Counted from the first letter of the stretch, positions 20,253-28,837 are shown. The stretch is DNA of 64,000 nucleotides from Bosea sp. NBC_00550 (GCF_026020075.1 NZ_CP102772.1:1674001-1738000); one strand, 5' to 3'. Notes: generated from the sequence alone by a model not told the origin. Numbers and translations are program-made.

Positions 20253-20783
20253 TCAATTCTGCTTCTTGTCCTCGGCAGGCTCGCTCTTGCCGAGCCTGTC
20301 CTTGAGGGTGGCCATCAGCTGCGGGTCGGCGAGCAGCGCCTTGATCTGGTCGCTCGCGGCCATCTTGCCGTCCATGTAGCGCAGCAGATTGGCGAGTTGC
20401 TCGCGCGCCTCCAGCAGCTTCGCCGTCGCCGGGATCTGGCGGGCGACCGCAGCCGGGTTGAAATCCTCGAACTTCGAGAACTTCAGCGCCACCGACAACT
20501 TCTCGTTGCTGTCGTCGCCGAGCTTGTTGGCGACGTTGAAGGACACGGCAGGCTCGATCGCGGCCATGCGCTGATCGAAATTGTCCATGTCGAAATCGAG
20601 GAACTTGCGCTGGGAGATTTCCGGCTTCTCGATCGCCGAGGCGTTGCCGGAGAGATCGGCCAGCACGCCCATCACGAAGGGCAGCTCGATCTTCTGCTCG
20701 GCGTTGTACGGATCCTCATAGGTGATGTGCACCCGAGGCGGCCTGTTGCGGCGGATGAACTTCTGTCCTGAATCCCCGGCCAT
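20253..20783 (-). CDS. tssB: T6SS contractile sheath small subunit TssB (VipA)
   Basis: This 176-residue protein has the typical NRPPRVHITYEDPYNAEQK and ELPFVMGVLADLSGN start of TssB, then RKFLDFDMDNFDQRMAAIEP and KFSKFEDFNPAAVARQIP. It forms the sheath with TssC. The start MAGDSGQKFIRRNRPP follows a ribosome-site-like GAGGGG. The lysine/aspartate-rich tail EPAEDKKQN is a common TssB ending. Confidence 0.96.
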   Translation of the reverse strand: MAGDSGQKFIRRNRPPRVHITYEDPYNAEQKIELPFVMGVLADLSGNASAIEKPEISQRKFLDFDMDNFDQRMAAIEPAVSFNVANKLGDDSNEKLSVALKFSKFEDFNPAAVARQIPATAKLLEAREQLANLLRYMDGKMAASDQIKALLADPQLMATLKDRLGKSEPAEDKKQN

Positions 20784-20905
20784 GTGACGTGCCCCTCTGC
20801 ATCCGTGCCACGCCGACGTAACGTGACATCCTATCCGTTTTCGTCCGTCATCGATATAGTCGCGCCATCGCGACGGAAGGTTCAAAGCAAAGGCAAAAAA
20901 CTGAC

Positions 20906-22351
20906 CTAGCTGTCGGTCTCCGGAACCTGAGCGACGTCTGGCAGGATATTGCCCAGAAGAGACATGAAATCATGCTGCGCCAGAGCGCAGGCCTTGTCCA
21001 TCAAGAGCGGCGTCGGATGCGAGGGCTCGACCCGCCGATAGAAGGCGGCGACCGCCCTCATCGCGTCCACGGCCTCGCTGCGGCTGCCGATCGCGATAGC
21101 GGATGCTGCGACAGGCGGCGCGGGAGCGACCTCGATCGCCGCAGGCTCGCCGGCTTCGGCGTCGTCCTCCACCGCTTGTTCGTCATCGCCATCGTTTCCG
21201 TAGCCGCTATCCTCGGCCTCGTCGGCCGCTTCGGCGTAGCCCTGATCGGCTTCGCTCTCCGCCTCGTAGCCATTCGGCACCGGCAAGCGTTCGAGCGGCA
21301 GCCGAAACCGGCGCAATTCGCCGATCTCGATGACAGCCTTGTCGACATGCTCGGGAAACATGATCTGGATGACCTCGATCAGCGACTTTCCGATCAACTG
21401 CTGGGCTTGTCCGATCAGCAGGACCGCCGGGCTGGAAGGCTCGGTTTTGCGAAAGTAGCCGAGGCAGGCCGAGAGCGTATCCTTCACTTGGAGGATGTTC
21501 GAAACGCTGCCGGGACCGAAGCTTGCGGCGCTCGCTGCCGGCACCGGCGCGCCGCTCGCCACTGGCGCTGCACCGGCCGATTGATGGCCCGGAACGCGCC
21601 GCGCGACTGCAGCGTCCAGAAAGGCAGCGATCTGTTCCAGAAGCGCCGCCAGGCGCGGAAAGCCGAGCGGATGATCGACACCGACCTTCTCGAGCCAGAC
21701 CATGCGCATGCGGGCGAGCGCATCGCGCGCCGCGCTGACATGGCCGAGAATCGCCGTCAGATCCTCCGGCTCGACATCGCCCAGCGCGGCCTGGATGGCT
21801 CCGGCATCGGGATGCTGCTCGCCCTCGACGAGACGGGTCTCGCCGCTGGCGACGAGCTGGCTGCGGAAGGCGAAAGGGCCGATCCGGCGGCTGACGAAGA
21901 GCGGCGCATGCTGCAGCGGCAACACCACGGTCGCCAGTTCGTCGAGCCCCTGGAGCGCGACTTCGCGCATGACGAAATCGCCGTCCATTGCCCGCGGATG
22001 CACTTCCTCCCAGTAATCGCCGAGGAGGCCCGCCATGGTTGAGAGGCTGGCCGCGAAACCCGGGACGTCGCGGTTGAGGATCGTCAGCTTCGCGCCGAGC
22101 ACGAGCACGCGCAGGTCGCGCGAGCGCTCCAGCAGCTTGCCGAGATCGGCGAAGGCAGCCGGAAACTCGATGCCGCTGCGATCGAAAGCGACCTGCCGCC
22201 CATCATCGTCGCGGCGGAAATACGACGCCGGCAGCGCGACCTCGAGCCGCGCCGTGACATTCATGAAGTCGGTATCGTCCTCGAGATCCGGCCCGCAGGG
22301 TTCGTCGGCCGAAACCGGCTTCGTCAGTTCGGCAAAATTCAAGGCCGCCAT
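20906..22351 (-). CDS. tssA: T6SS TssA-type cap/baseplate protein with duplicated C-terminal module
   Basis: This 481-residue protein has an ImpA_N domain (about residues 10-115, PVSADEPCGPDLEDD and WEEVHPRAMDG). TssA proteins organise baseplate and sheath polymerisation. Unusually, the C-terminal module appears twice: about residues 284-335 (YFRKTEPSSPAVLLIGQAQ... EVIQIMFPE) and 422-475 (FYRRVEPSHPTPLLMDKAC... SLLGNILPD). The two copies are separated by an acidic linker rich in E, D and A. It is the first gene of the left T6SS operon. Confidence 0.9.
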   Translation of the reverse strand: MAALNFAELTKPVSADEPCGPDLEDDTDFMNVTARLEVALPASYFRRDDDGRQVAFDRSGIEFPAAFADLGKLLERSRDLRVLVLGAKLTILNRDVPGFAASLSTMAGLLGDYWEEVHPRAMDGDFVMREVALQGLDELATVVLPLQHAPLFVSRRIGPFAFRSQLVASGETRLVEGEQHPDAGAIQAALGDVEPEDLTAILGHVSAARDALARMRMVWLEKVGVDHPLGFPRLAALLEQIAAFLDAAVARRVPGHQSAGAAPVASGAPVPAASAASFGPGSVSNILQVKDTLSACLGYFRKTEPSSPAVLLIGQAQQLIGKSLIEVIQIMFPEHVDKAVIEIGELRRFRLPLERLPVPNGYEAESEADQGYAEAADEAEDSGYGNDGDDEQAVEDDAEAGEPAAIEVAPAPPVAASAIAIGSRSEAVDAMRAVAAFYRRVEPSHPTPLLMDKACALAQHDFMSLLGNILPDVAQVPETDS

Positions 22352-22421
22352 CGCTCTCCCCGCTTGCAGGATCGGCGGCCCGGGCTGGCCCCGCGCCGCC
22401 TCGGCTGTCTGGCCTGGCTGG

Positions 22422-22979
22422 TTATTCGGTGCGCAGACGGGTCTCGACGCGGCGATTGTCGCCGGACAGCGGATCGGGCGCGATCGGCCGGCTCTGGCCG
22501 TATCCCCTGGCGACGAGCTTGGTGGGGCTCACGCCGCGATCCCCGAGATAGCGGACCACGGCCTGCGCGCGGCGCTGCGACAGGCTGAGATTATAGCCGG
22601 GCGTGCCGGCCGCATCGGTATGCCCCTCGACCATGAAGCTCTGGGCGGAGAGTTGCGGGGTCTTCAGCGCCTTGGCGAACTCATCGAGATTAAGCTTCGC
22701 CTCGGGCTCGAGCACGTCGGAATTGTATTTGAACTTGACGACGAGATCGAAGGCGCTCGGCGGCTTGGCCACCTCGACGACATGGCCAGCCTTGGCGCAT
22801 TCGGCCTCGGTGCCGACGCACAGGCCGCGCGTCACCGCGGGCTTGGGCACAGCCGCCGGCCCGAAATGCTTGACGATGTCGTCGGCCTTGTAGGTCTGCG
22901 CTCCAGCCGTTGCGGCCATGGTGAGAACCCCGAGGCCGGTCAGAGCGACCAATGTGATGAAGCCGGACTGCTTGCGCAT
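22422..22979 (-). CDS. OmpA-family peptidoglycan-binding protein, T6SS-associated
   Basis: The 185-residue product has an N-terminal signal peptide (GFITLVALTGLGVLTMAATAG) and a C-terminal OmpA-like domain with SFMVEGHTDAAGTPGYNLSLS, SQRRAQAVVRYL and GYGQSRPIAPDPLSGDNRRVE. It should bind peptidoglycan from the periplasm or outer membrane. It is located between tssA and the divergent vgrG, so a T6SS anchoring role is likely; however TssL already has its own OmpA-like domain. The ATG at 22979 (MRKQSGF) gives the best signal peptide. Confidence 0.85.
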   Translation of the reverse strand: MRKQSGFITLVALTGLGVLTMAATAGAQTYKADDIVKHFGPAAVPKPAVTRGLCVGTEAECAKAGHVVEVAKPPSAFDLVVKFKYNSDVLEPEAKLNLDEFAKALKTPQLSAQSFMVEGHTDAAGTPGYNLSLSQRRAQAVVRYLGDRGVSPTKLVARGYGQSRPIAPDPLSGDNRRVETRLRTE

Positions 22980-23097
22980 GGGAACCCTCCCGATAAGTTG
23001 CGCCATTCGGCGTATGAAGACTTTAGGAGTCGACGATGACTCTCCATGTTAGTTACGTCAAGGCAAAAATAGGTTCAATCGGCGAGAGGTTTTGTTG

Positions 23098-24957
23098 ATG
23101 ACTGCCAATCTAGGGCAAGGTCAAAGAACCGCGTCATTCACGACGCCGTCTGGCCAAGATAAATTTACACTTATCAAGTTCGAAGCCAGCGAAGCTTTGA
23201 GCGAGTTATTTACATACAACATCGAAGCGGCGAGCAAGACGGACAACGCCGACCTGCAAAGCATGATGAGCGAGAAATGCTCGATCAAGTTCACGCTGAA
23301 GAACAAGAGCGAGCGCGTGCTGAACGGCACGCTGGTCGACGCGCAGTGGCTCGGCCAACAGGACGATCTCTACATCTATCGCTTCACGCTCAGACCCTGG
23401 CTCTGGTTGCTCTCGCAGCGGGCCGACTGCCGGATCTTCAAGAACAAGAGCGCGATCGACATCATCAAGGAGATCTTCGGCAAGGAAGGCTCGGCGAGCT
23501 TCGATGACCGCACGAGCGAGACGCTGCAGCCGATCGACTACTGCGTGCAGTATCGCGAAACCGATCTGGATTTCGTGCTGCGGCTGATGGAGCAGTACGG
23601 CATCTATTATTATTTCAAGCACAGCGACGGCGACCACAAGCTCGTGCTCTGCGATTCCCGCTCCGCTCACGATCAGGTCACGGCCGCAGCCGAGCCGAGC
23701 TTCCAGGGCGATGCCTCGGCCTATTCGCTCGTCAAGCAGGGCAACCGCTTCCCGCACTCCCAGGTCGAGCACCTCACCCACTGGTCGACGATGCGCCGCC
23801 TGCGCACCGGCAAGTTCGAGCTCAAGGACTACGACTTCGAGAAATCGGAATCGGACCTGACCGCCCGTGCCGAAGAGGGCTTTCCCAAGGCCAAATCCTA
23901 TGAAGCCTATGACTATCCCGCCGCCTACACCAAGCGCGACCAGGGCGAGCATTTCGCCCGCGTCATGGCCGAGGCCGAGCAGGCCAGGGACGACAGGCGC
24001 CATGCCGGTGGCGACGCCGCAAGCCTCTATCCCGGCGCCCTGATGAAGCTCGCGGACCATCCGGCCGGCACCGAGAATGTCGAGTACCTCGTTGTCCGGG
24101 CAACCCATGCCTTCGGCATCCAGAGCTATCGTTCCTCCTCCAGGCAGGACGAGGCGCTCTATCACGGCTCCTACGAACTCCAGAAATGCGAGCGGCGCTT
24201 CCGCGCGCCCATCGTCACGCCGCGCCCCACCGTCTACGGGCCGCACACCGCCAAGGTGGTCGGTGAGCGTAACCAGGGCGAGGAAGGCGACATCGACGTC
24301 GACGAATACGGCCGGATCTGGCTGCGCTTTCATTGGGATCGCGAGGACGGCTCGACCTCCTGCCGCACCCGTGTCGCGCAGATGTGGGCCGGCAAGGGCT
24401 GGGGCGGCCAGATCATCCCGCGAATCGGCCAGGAGGTGATCGTCGAGTACCTCGAGGGCAACCCCGACCTGCCGCTCGTAGTCGGCGCGGTCGTCAACGA
24501 CCAGCACAAGCCGCCCTATGAACTGCCGGCGAACAAGACCCAATCGGGCCTGAAATCGGAATCGACCGATGGAGCCGGCTTCCCCGACACCTACAACGAG
24601 ATCAAGTTCGAGGACCGCAAGGACCACGAGGTCTTCGAGATGCATGCAGAGAAGGACCACAAGGTGGTGGTCAACAACATCGAGACGCGCGAGATCGGCG
24701 AACGCTACCAGGACGGCGGCTATTCGCGAAAGACGACGCTCAAGAAGGGCGACGACAGGCTCGACGTCGAAAACGGCAAGATCGATGTCGAGGCGCTGAC
24801 CGAGATCAACCTCAAGGTCGGCGAGAGCAAGATCAAGATGACGCCCGGCAGCATCGAGATCACCTCGCCGAGCATCAGGATCAAGAGCGTCGGCATGACC
24901 GAGGTGGGCAGCGATGGCACCGTCGTGATCAAGGCCCCCATGATAACGATCAACTGA
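23098..24957 (+). CDS. vgrG: T6SS spike protein VgrG/TssI
   Basis: This 619-residue protein has a gp27-like N-terminal part with QPIDYCVQYRETDLDFVLRLM. The gp5-like OB fold region follows with TAKVVGERNQGEEGDIDVDE and RIWLRFHWDRED, then GWGGQIIPRIGQEVIVEYLE and GNPDLPLVVGAVVN. The beta-helical tail with short repeats ends in VVIKAPMITIN. There is no large C-terminal effector extension, so it acts as a cargo-carrying spike. The ATG is preceded by GAGAGG. It begins a plus-strand gene series with the next two genes. Confidence 0.97.
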   Translation: MTANLGQGQRTASFTTPSGQDKFTLIKFEASEALSELFTYNIEAASKTDNADLQSMMSEKCSIKFTLKNKSERVLNGTLVDAQWLGQQDDLYIYRFTLRPWLWLLSQRADCRIFKNKSAIDIIKEIFGKEGSASFDDRTSETLQPIDYCVQYRETDLDFVLRLMEQYGIYYYFKHSDGDHKLVLCDSRSAHDQVTAAAEPSFQGDASAYSLVKQGNRFPHSQVEHLTHWSTMRRLRTGKFELKDYDFEKSESDLTARAEEGFPKAKSYEAYDYPAAYTKRDQGEHFARVMAEAEQARDDRRHAGGDAASLYPGALMKLADHPAGTENVEYLVVRATHAFGIQSYRSSSRQDEALYHGSYELQKCERRFRAPIVTPRPTVYGPHTAKVVGERNQGEEGDIDVDEYGRIWLRFHWDREDGSTSCRTRVAQMWAGKGWGGQIIPRIGQEVIVEYLEGNPDLPLVVGAVVNDQHKPPYELPANKTQSGLKSESTDGAGFPDTYNEIKFEDRKDHEVFEMHAEKDHKVVVNNIETREIGERYQDGGYSRKTTLKKGDDRLDVENGKIDVEALTEINLKVGESKIKMTPGSIEITSPSIRIKSVGMTEVGSDGTVVIKAPMITIN

Positions 24958-24959
24958 GA

Positions 24960-25523
24960 ATGGCCGGGGCCTCCATGTCACGCCTGCGCTTCAGCACCGC
25001 CCGCGAGGTGTTCGAGACCTTTCCCTCGGCGCACGAGGCCGTCACGATGCCGCCGACCACGGAGCCGCCGCTTGCCTTCCTTGCCCGGCTGATCAGGGGC
25101 CCGGCGCCGTCGGAGGCGGTCGGCTTCTGCGCCTTCCTGCTTCCGCGGCGCGAAACCGTCTGGTGGGCGCTGCAGGCCGTGCGTGCGATGCAGCCGCCCG
25201 GCACGCAGGATCCCGGCCTCGCCGCCGCCGAAACCTGGGTGCGCGAGCCCGGAGACCGCACCCGCTTCGACGCGCTGAAGCTCGCCCAAACGGGCGACCG
25301 CGCCCGGCCGGGCACCTGGGTCGCCTGGGCGGCCGGGTATTCCGGCGGCAGCATGATCGAAAGCCACGGCGTGCCCTGCCCGCCCGACCTCACCGCCAAG
25401 ATGGCGCGCATCGCCGTGCTCAACGCGATCAATCGCCTGCCCTCACGCGACCGCGAGGGCGCATTGCATCGCTGCGTCGAAGCATGCATTCGTTTGGCTG
25501 AAGACGATGCCGGCAAGCGCTAG
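24960..25523 (+). CDS. Small conserved T6SS-cluster protein, possibly DUF6931 family
   Basis: The 187-residue product follows vgrG after two bases. It has REVFETFPSAHEAVTMPPTTEP, a WWALQAVRAMQPP helix, AWAAGYSGGSMIESHG and a C-terminal helix with HRCVEACIRLAED. I recall similar proteins next to vgrG/fha genes, annotated as DUF6931, but cannot confirm this. No signal peptide or membrane segment is seen. Tight linkage to vgrG suggests a VgrG adaptor or chaperone-like role, which is inference. An ATG at 24975 (MSRLRFST) is an alternative start. Confidence 0.6.
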   Translation: MAGASMSRLRFSTAREVFETFPSAHEAVTMPPTTEPPLAFLARLIRGPAPSEAVGFCAFLLPRRETVWWALQAVRAMQPPGTQDPGLAAAETWVREPGDRTRFDALKLAQTGDRARPGTWVAWAAGYSGGSMIESHGVPCPPDLTAKMARIAVLNAINRLPSRDREGALHRCVEACIRLAEDDAGKR

Positions 25524-25625
25524 AGCATCGGCCCGAAAAGTGGGGCCCGGTTTTCGGAGAAAGCCGATGCAAAATCAAAGAGCTACAGCATCGGTCCGAG
25601 TACGATATTCGGTTCGATGCTGTAG
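25522..25625. repeat. Rhizobiales-type dispersed repeat with two palindromes
   Basis: The first unit has nested inverted repeats (GCATCGGC pairing with GCCGATGC, and CCGAAAA with TTTTCGG), the pattern of an abundant repeat in Hyphomicrobiales genomes. The second unit has a perfect 11-base inverted repeat, CTACAGCATCG at 25583-25593 with CGATGCTGTAG at 25615-25625. The repeat starts inside the stop codon of the upstream gene and ends 15 bases before tagH, so it probably affects tagH mRNA processing or translation. Confidence 0.75.
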
Positions 25626-25640
25626 AAGCGGTTCGCTACC

Positions 25641-27029
25641 ATGGCGCTGACACTGACGATCGAGAACGAGACCTCCCTGCCGGATGGCGGCCCGCTGAGC
25701 GTGACCGCCAGCGGCGGGCGCGGCCTCGACATCGGCCGCGACCAGCATCTCGACTGGGCTCTGCCAGATCCCACCCGCGCCATCTCCGGCCGCCACTGCG
25801 AAATCCGCTTCCGCGACGGCGCCTGGTGGCTGCGCGACATTTCGACCAATGGCACTTTCGTCAATGGCGGCGATCATCGCGTGCAGTCGCCCTATCGGCT
25901 CCAGAACGGCGACCGGCTCGAAATCGGCCACTACGTCATCGCCGTCGTGATCGACGACGATGCCGGTCAGGCTCCGGCCCAATCCCTCGCCCCGCCGCCC
26001 TATGTGGCCCAGCCGGAATCGCTCTGGGCGGCGAGCGAGGAAGCTGCGCCGCCGATTTCGCGCCGGGAGCTGATGCCGCCCAGCCACGCTAAACCGGTCC
26101 ATGCCAGCTTCATCGACTGGGCTACGGACATCCCTGTGCCCGATGCAGGGCCTCCTCCGCCACCGGCCACTCCGGGCTGGCCCGCGCCGGCCGCGCAAGG
26201 GGACGACTTTGCCTGGGCGCCGATGCAGCCGTCGCCGGTCGCCCCCGTCGAACCCATCGCGCCGATCCCGACGCCACGCCGCCCGGCCCCGAGCAGCGCG
26301 CCTGCCGCAAACCCCTGGGACGAGCCGGGCATCGACCCGGTCCCGGCCGATGCGGCAACCGAACCACAGCTGGCTCCTCCCCGGGCTTTCGCGCCCGAAC
26401 CTCCCTTCGCAGCCGAAAGCGCCGCGCAGCCCGCAGCCGCAGCGCCGATCTCGATGGGCGAGTTCATGCAGCGCTTCGCCAAGGGCGCCGGCGTCTCGCC
26501 GCAGTCGCTGTCGTCGCAGGACCCCGGCGCCTTCGCCGAGCAGCTCGGCGGGCTGATGCGGCTGATCGCGGAGGAGCTCAAGGGCCTGCTCGCCGCCCGC
26601 GCCGAGAGCAAGCGCATCGCCCGCAGCACCAACCAGACGATGATCCAGGCGCAGGACAACAACCCGCTGAAGTTCTCGCCGACCGTCGACGATGCCCTGC
26701 AATTGATCTTCGGCCAGCCGCGCAGCGGCTATCTCGACGCCAGGCGCGCCTTCGACGAGAGCTTCCGCGACCTCAAGGCCCACCAGATCAAGACCTATTC
26801 GGCCATGCAGCATGCGCTGAAGATGCTGGTCGAGGACCTCGACCCCCAGGCGGTCGCCGAGAGCACCGCGCAGGACGGCGGCATCGGCGGCCTGATCGGC
26901 TCGCGCAAGCCGAAGATGTGGGACGCCTATGTCGCCCGTTGGGAGGCCAAGACAGCCCCTTACGAAAACGGGCTGGTCGACGCCTTCATGATCTATTTCG
27001 CCGAGTGCTACGACCGCGGCGGGAAATGA
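25641..27029 (+). CDS. tagH: FHA-domain T6SS regulator TagH/Fha
   Basis: The 462-residue protein has an N-terminal FHA domain (about residues 25-100) with GRDQHLDW, ISGRHCEIRF and STNGTFVNG, which binds phosphothreonine. A long proline/alanine-rich linker follows, then a conserved C-terminal domain with FMQRFAKGAGVS, NPLKFSPTVDDALQLIFG, KTYSAMQHALKMLVEDLDP and WDAYVARWEAKTAPYENG, diagnostic of T6SS TagH. The likely partner kinase is PpkA in this island. The stop codon is part of a 10-base-pair hairpin and an IS110 element follows directly. Confidence 0.94.
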   Translation: MALTLTIENETSLPDGGPLSVTASGGRGLDIGRDQHLDWALPDPTRAISGRHCEIRFRDGAWWLRDISTNGTFVNGGDHRVQSPYRLQNGDRLEIGHYVIAVVIDDDAGQAPAQSLAPPPYVAQPESLWAASEEAAPPISRRELMPPSHAKPVHASFIDWATDIPVPDAGPPPPPATPGWPAPAAQGDDFAWAPMQPSPVAPVEPIAPIPTPRRPAPSSAPAANPWDEPGIDPVPADAATEPQLAPPRAFAPEPPFAAESAAQPAAAAPISMGEFMQRFAKGAGVSPQSLSSQDPGAFAEQLGGLMRLIAEELKGLLAARAESKRIARSTNQTMIQAQDNNPLKFSPTVDDALQLIFGQPRSGYLDARRAFDESFRDLKAHQIKTYSAMQHALKMLVEDLDPQAVAESTAQDGGIGGLIGSRKPKMWDAYVARWEAKTAPYENGLVDAFMIYFAECYDRGGK

Positions 27030-27052
27030 CGGCCGGGTTATGCGGCCGTCAT
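27026..27052. terminator. Hairpin at the tagH end / IS110 junction
   Basis: ATGACGGCCG pairs perfectly over 10 bases with CGGCCGTCAT across a seven-base loop. It includes the tagH stop codon and touches the transposase stop codon on the other strand. It could act as a shared stop for two convergent transcripts, though there is no strong T-run, or as the structured site chosen by the IS110 element. Confidence 0.5.
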
Positions 27053-28002
27053 CAACTCAGTTTGTTTTGGTCTCTGACGCGGGCATTTGCGATGACGATG
27101 ATGCGTCGCATGATTGCGGTGAGAGCGACGATTGGCTTTTTTCCGTTTGCGATGAGGCGTGTGTAGGCGTCGCGCATGGCGGGGTCGTGCCTTGCGGCGG
27201 CCATTGCGGGCATGAACAGGGCGGCCTTGATTTCGGCCCTGCCGCCTCTGGTTGGGCGGTAGGCGTCTCGACTGCCGCTCTGGTTTGGATGAGGAGCCAG
27301 GCCTGCGAGTGCGGCGGCCTGGCGCCGGCTGATGCGTCCGAGCTCGGGCATGAGTGCGATGAGGGTGGCGGCGGTGGTCGTTCCGATGCCGCGGATGGAG
27401 CGCAAGGCCTGCTCGCTTCTGTCGGTGCGGGCGATGGTGCGCAGGGTCTCGGCGATGGTTTGCGCCAGGGCGGCGATCTGGGCTTTGAGGCAGTCGTGCA
27501 GGGCCTGGAGCGGGGCTTTGACCGGTTCGATGCCGGGAGCGTTGAGCCGGTTGGTGCAGGCCGTTCTCTGGGCGACGAGATCGGCTCTGGTCCGCACCAG
27601 GACCTGGAGGCGCTCGCGTGCCGGGGCGGGCGCCTGCCAGCGGATCAGCCGAGCGTGGCGCTCGGCGCCGTAGCGGGCAAGCGCCCTGGCATCGAGCGCA
27701 TCGCTCTTCCCGAGCGTCCCATAGGAGCGGATGAAGGCCTTGACCTTGCGGGCATCGGCGCGATGGGCCGGGCAGCCGGCTGAGACGAGCGCCGCCAGCA
27801 GGGCGTCCTCATAGCCGCCCGTCGCCTCGCAGACGACGAGGCAGTCCGGGCCGAGCCCGGCTGCGAAGGCTGCCAGGGCCGAAGCCTCGTTAGGGAGACT
27901 GCCGAGGGTGTCGCCGCGGCTGTCGAAGACGACGATCCCGGCCTTGCCGACATCACAGCCGAGGAAACGGGAGGGTTCAGGGACCGTGGTGCAAACCGGC
28001 AT
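27052..28002 (-). CDS. IS110-family transposase (DEDD recombinase)
   Basis: The 316-residue protein starts with a RuvC-like DEDD domain: FLGCDVGKAGIVVFDS, VVCEATGGYEDALLAAL, and KSDALDARALARYG. The C-terminal Tnp_20 domain has IRGIGTTTAATLIALMPELG, and the conserved serine region AGLAPHPNQSGSRD. This is a complete IS110-group recombinase. It is convergent to tagH, whose stop codon lies 22 bases away. No frameshift or stop is seen, so it may be active. Confidence 0.95.
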   Translation of the reverse strand: MPVCTTVPEPSRFLGCDVGKAGIVVFDSRGDTLGSLPNEASALAAFAAGLGPDCLVVCEATGGYEDALLAALVSAGCPAHRADARKVKAFIRSYGTLGKSDALDARALARYGAERHARLIRWQAPAPARERLQVLVRTRADLVAQRTACTNRLNAPGIEPVKAPLQALHDCLKAQIAALAQTIAETLRTIARTDRSEQALRSIRGIGTTTAATLIALMPELGRISRRQAAALAGLAPHPNQSGSRDAYRPTRGGRAEIKAALFMPAMAAARHDPAMRDAYTRLIANGKKPIVALTAIMRRIIVIANARVRDQNKLS

Positions 28003-28245
28003 CGGGAGCTATCCTCGAAGGGCTTGTGATTGTCTGCGGGCGTTCGGCTCATGCGAAGAGGCCCTGGCAACTCACCAAGCGTGACAAGGAAGCGACCCGC
28101 AACCTCGATGACGACGGGCGAAAGCCCTGGCTCGGGACGGTCGACGAGTCGCGTCTGGTCCGGCCGGCCAGCCGGACCAGACATCCCGCTCACGCGGAAC
28201 AAAACCTCAATACCCCATCACAAACAGACAATGCTCGGGCTTGAC
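27053..28245 (-). mobile_element. IS110-family insertion sequence (approximate ends)
   Basis: The element includes the transposase and about 240 bases of non-coding DNA on its 5' side, as in IS110-group elements. No terminal inverted repeat is obvious, which is normal for this family, so the ends are estimates. It separates tagH from the RidA/PAAR genes and sits between a hairpin on the left and a palindromic repeat on the right. Confidence 0.65.
28003..28240 (-). ncRNA. Candidate IS110 bridge RNA region
   Basis: IS110-group elements encode a structured bridge RNA in the non-coding end upstream of the recombinase gene; it pairs with donor and target DNA. This segment is in that position. It contains a perfect 12-base-pair hairpin, GTCTGGTCCGGC at 28153-28164 with its complement at 28171-28182, and further GC-rich self-complementary parts. 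The exact RNA ends and guide loops were not determined. Confidence 0.5.
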
Positions 28246-28262
28246 CCCAATCACCTCCACAC

Positions 28263-28410
28263 CGTCATTCCGGGGCGGGCCGCAGGCCTGAGCCCGGAAT
28301 CCAGAACCGATGCCGCCCATCGGAAGGGCGGCGGCATCCGGTCACTTCCTTGCCGAAGCGCATCGGTTCTGGGTTCCGGGCCCATTGCTTCGCAATGTCC
28401 CGGAATGACG
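28263..28410. repeat. Dispersed palindromic repeat unit
   Basis: The outer arms CGTCATTCCGGG and CCCGGAATGACG mark a complete unit, with inner CCAGAACCGATGC matching GCATCGGTTCTGG and a second GCCGCC/GGCGGC stem. It is the same family as 10680-10840 and 60677-60820. It ends 11 bases before the convergent RidA gene end and, with the candidate bridge RNA, fills the 419-base gap from 28003 to 28421. Confidence 0.85.
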
Positions 28411-28421
28411 AGAGGTATCCG

Positions 28422-28775
28422 TCAGCGCTTCGCCGCCACCGCTGTAATCTCGATGCCGTAACCGGGCGAGGCGAGCTTCGCCTCGACGGTCGCACGCGCC
28501 GGCGCATGGCCTGCCGCCACCCACTTGTCCCAGACAGCGTTCATCTCGCCGATCTTGCCGATATCGGTGAGGAAGATCTGGACGCTGAGGATGCGCTCCT
28601 TGCTGCTGCCGGCCTGCGCCAGCGTGTCCTCCAGCAGCGCCAGCACCTCTTCCGTCTGCTCGGTCAGGGAAGCGCCCTCGGTCTTCTCCGGCACATGGCC
28701 GGCGAGGAAGACGATGCCGTTGAAGATGGCGGCGTCGCAGTAGCGGGCGGCCAATCCGATGCGTTCGATGGTCAT
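28422..28775 (-). CDS. RidA/YjgF/Rid family protein
   Basis: This 117-residue protein has the RidA fold signature: GIVFLAGHVPE, TEEVLALLEDTLAQAG, SVQIFLTDIGKIGEMNAVWD and the C-terminal ARATVEAKLASPGYGIEIT. The arginine in RATVEA fits the substrate-binding arginine of imine/enamine deaminases. RidA relatives hydrolyse reactive enamines from amino-acid metabolism. It lies 62 bases after the unknown gene that follows PAAR, so it may be the end of a PAAR-led transcription unit. Confidence 0.88.
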   Translation of the reverse strand: MTIERIGLAARYCDAAIFNGIVFLAGHVPEKTEGASLTEQTEEVLALLEDTLAQAGSSKERILSVQIFLTDIGKIGEMNAVWDKWVAAGHAPARATVEAKLASPGYGIEITAVAAKR

Positions 28776-28837
28776 GGGCTTGCGTCCTGTCGCGCGAGAA
28801 AATGGAAGCGCCCGCTTGGCCCGCCCGTCCGCGTCGG

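Noticed and set aside
23206..24981. 591-codon frame opposite vgrG
   Set aside because: Antisense to an unmistakable VgrG; its low-complexity Leu/Asp/Val-rich product has no family.
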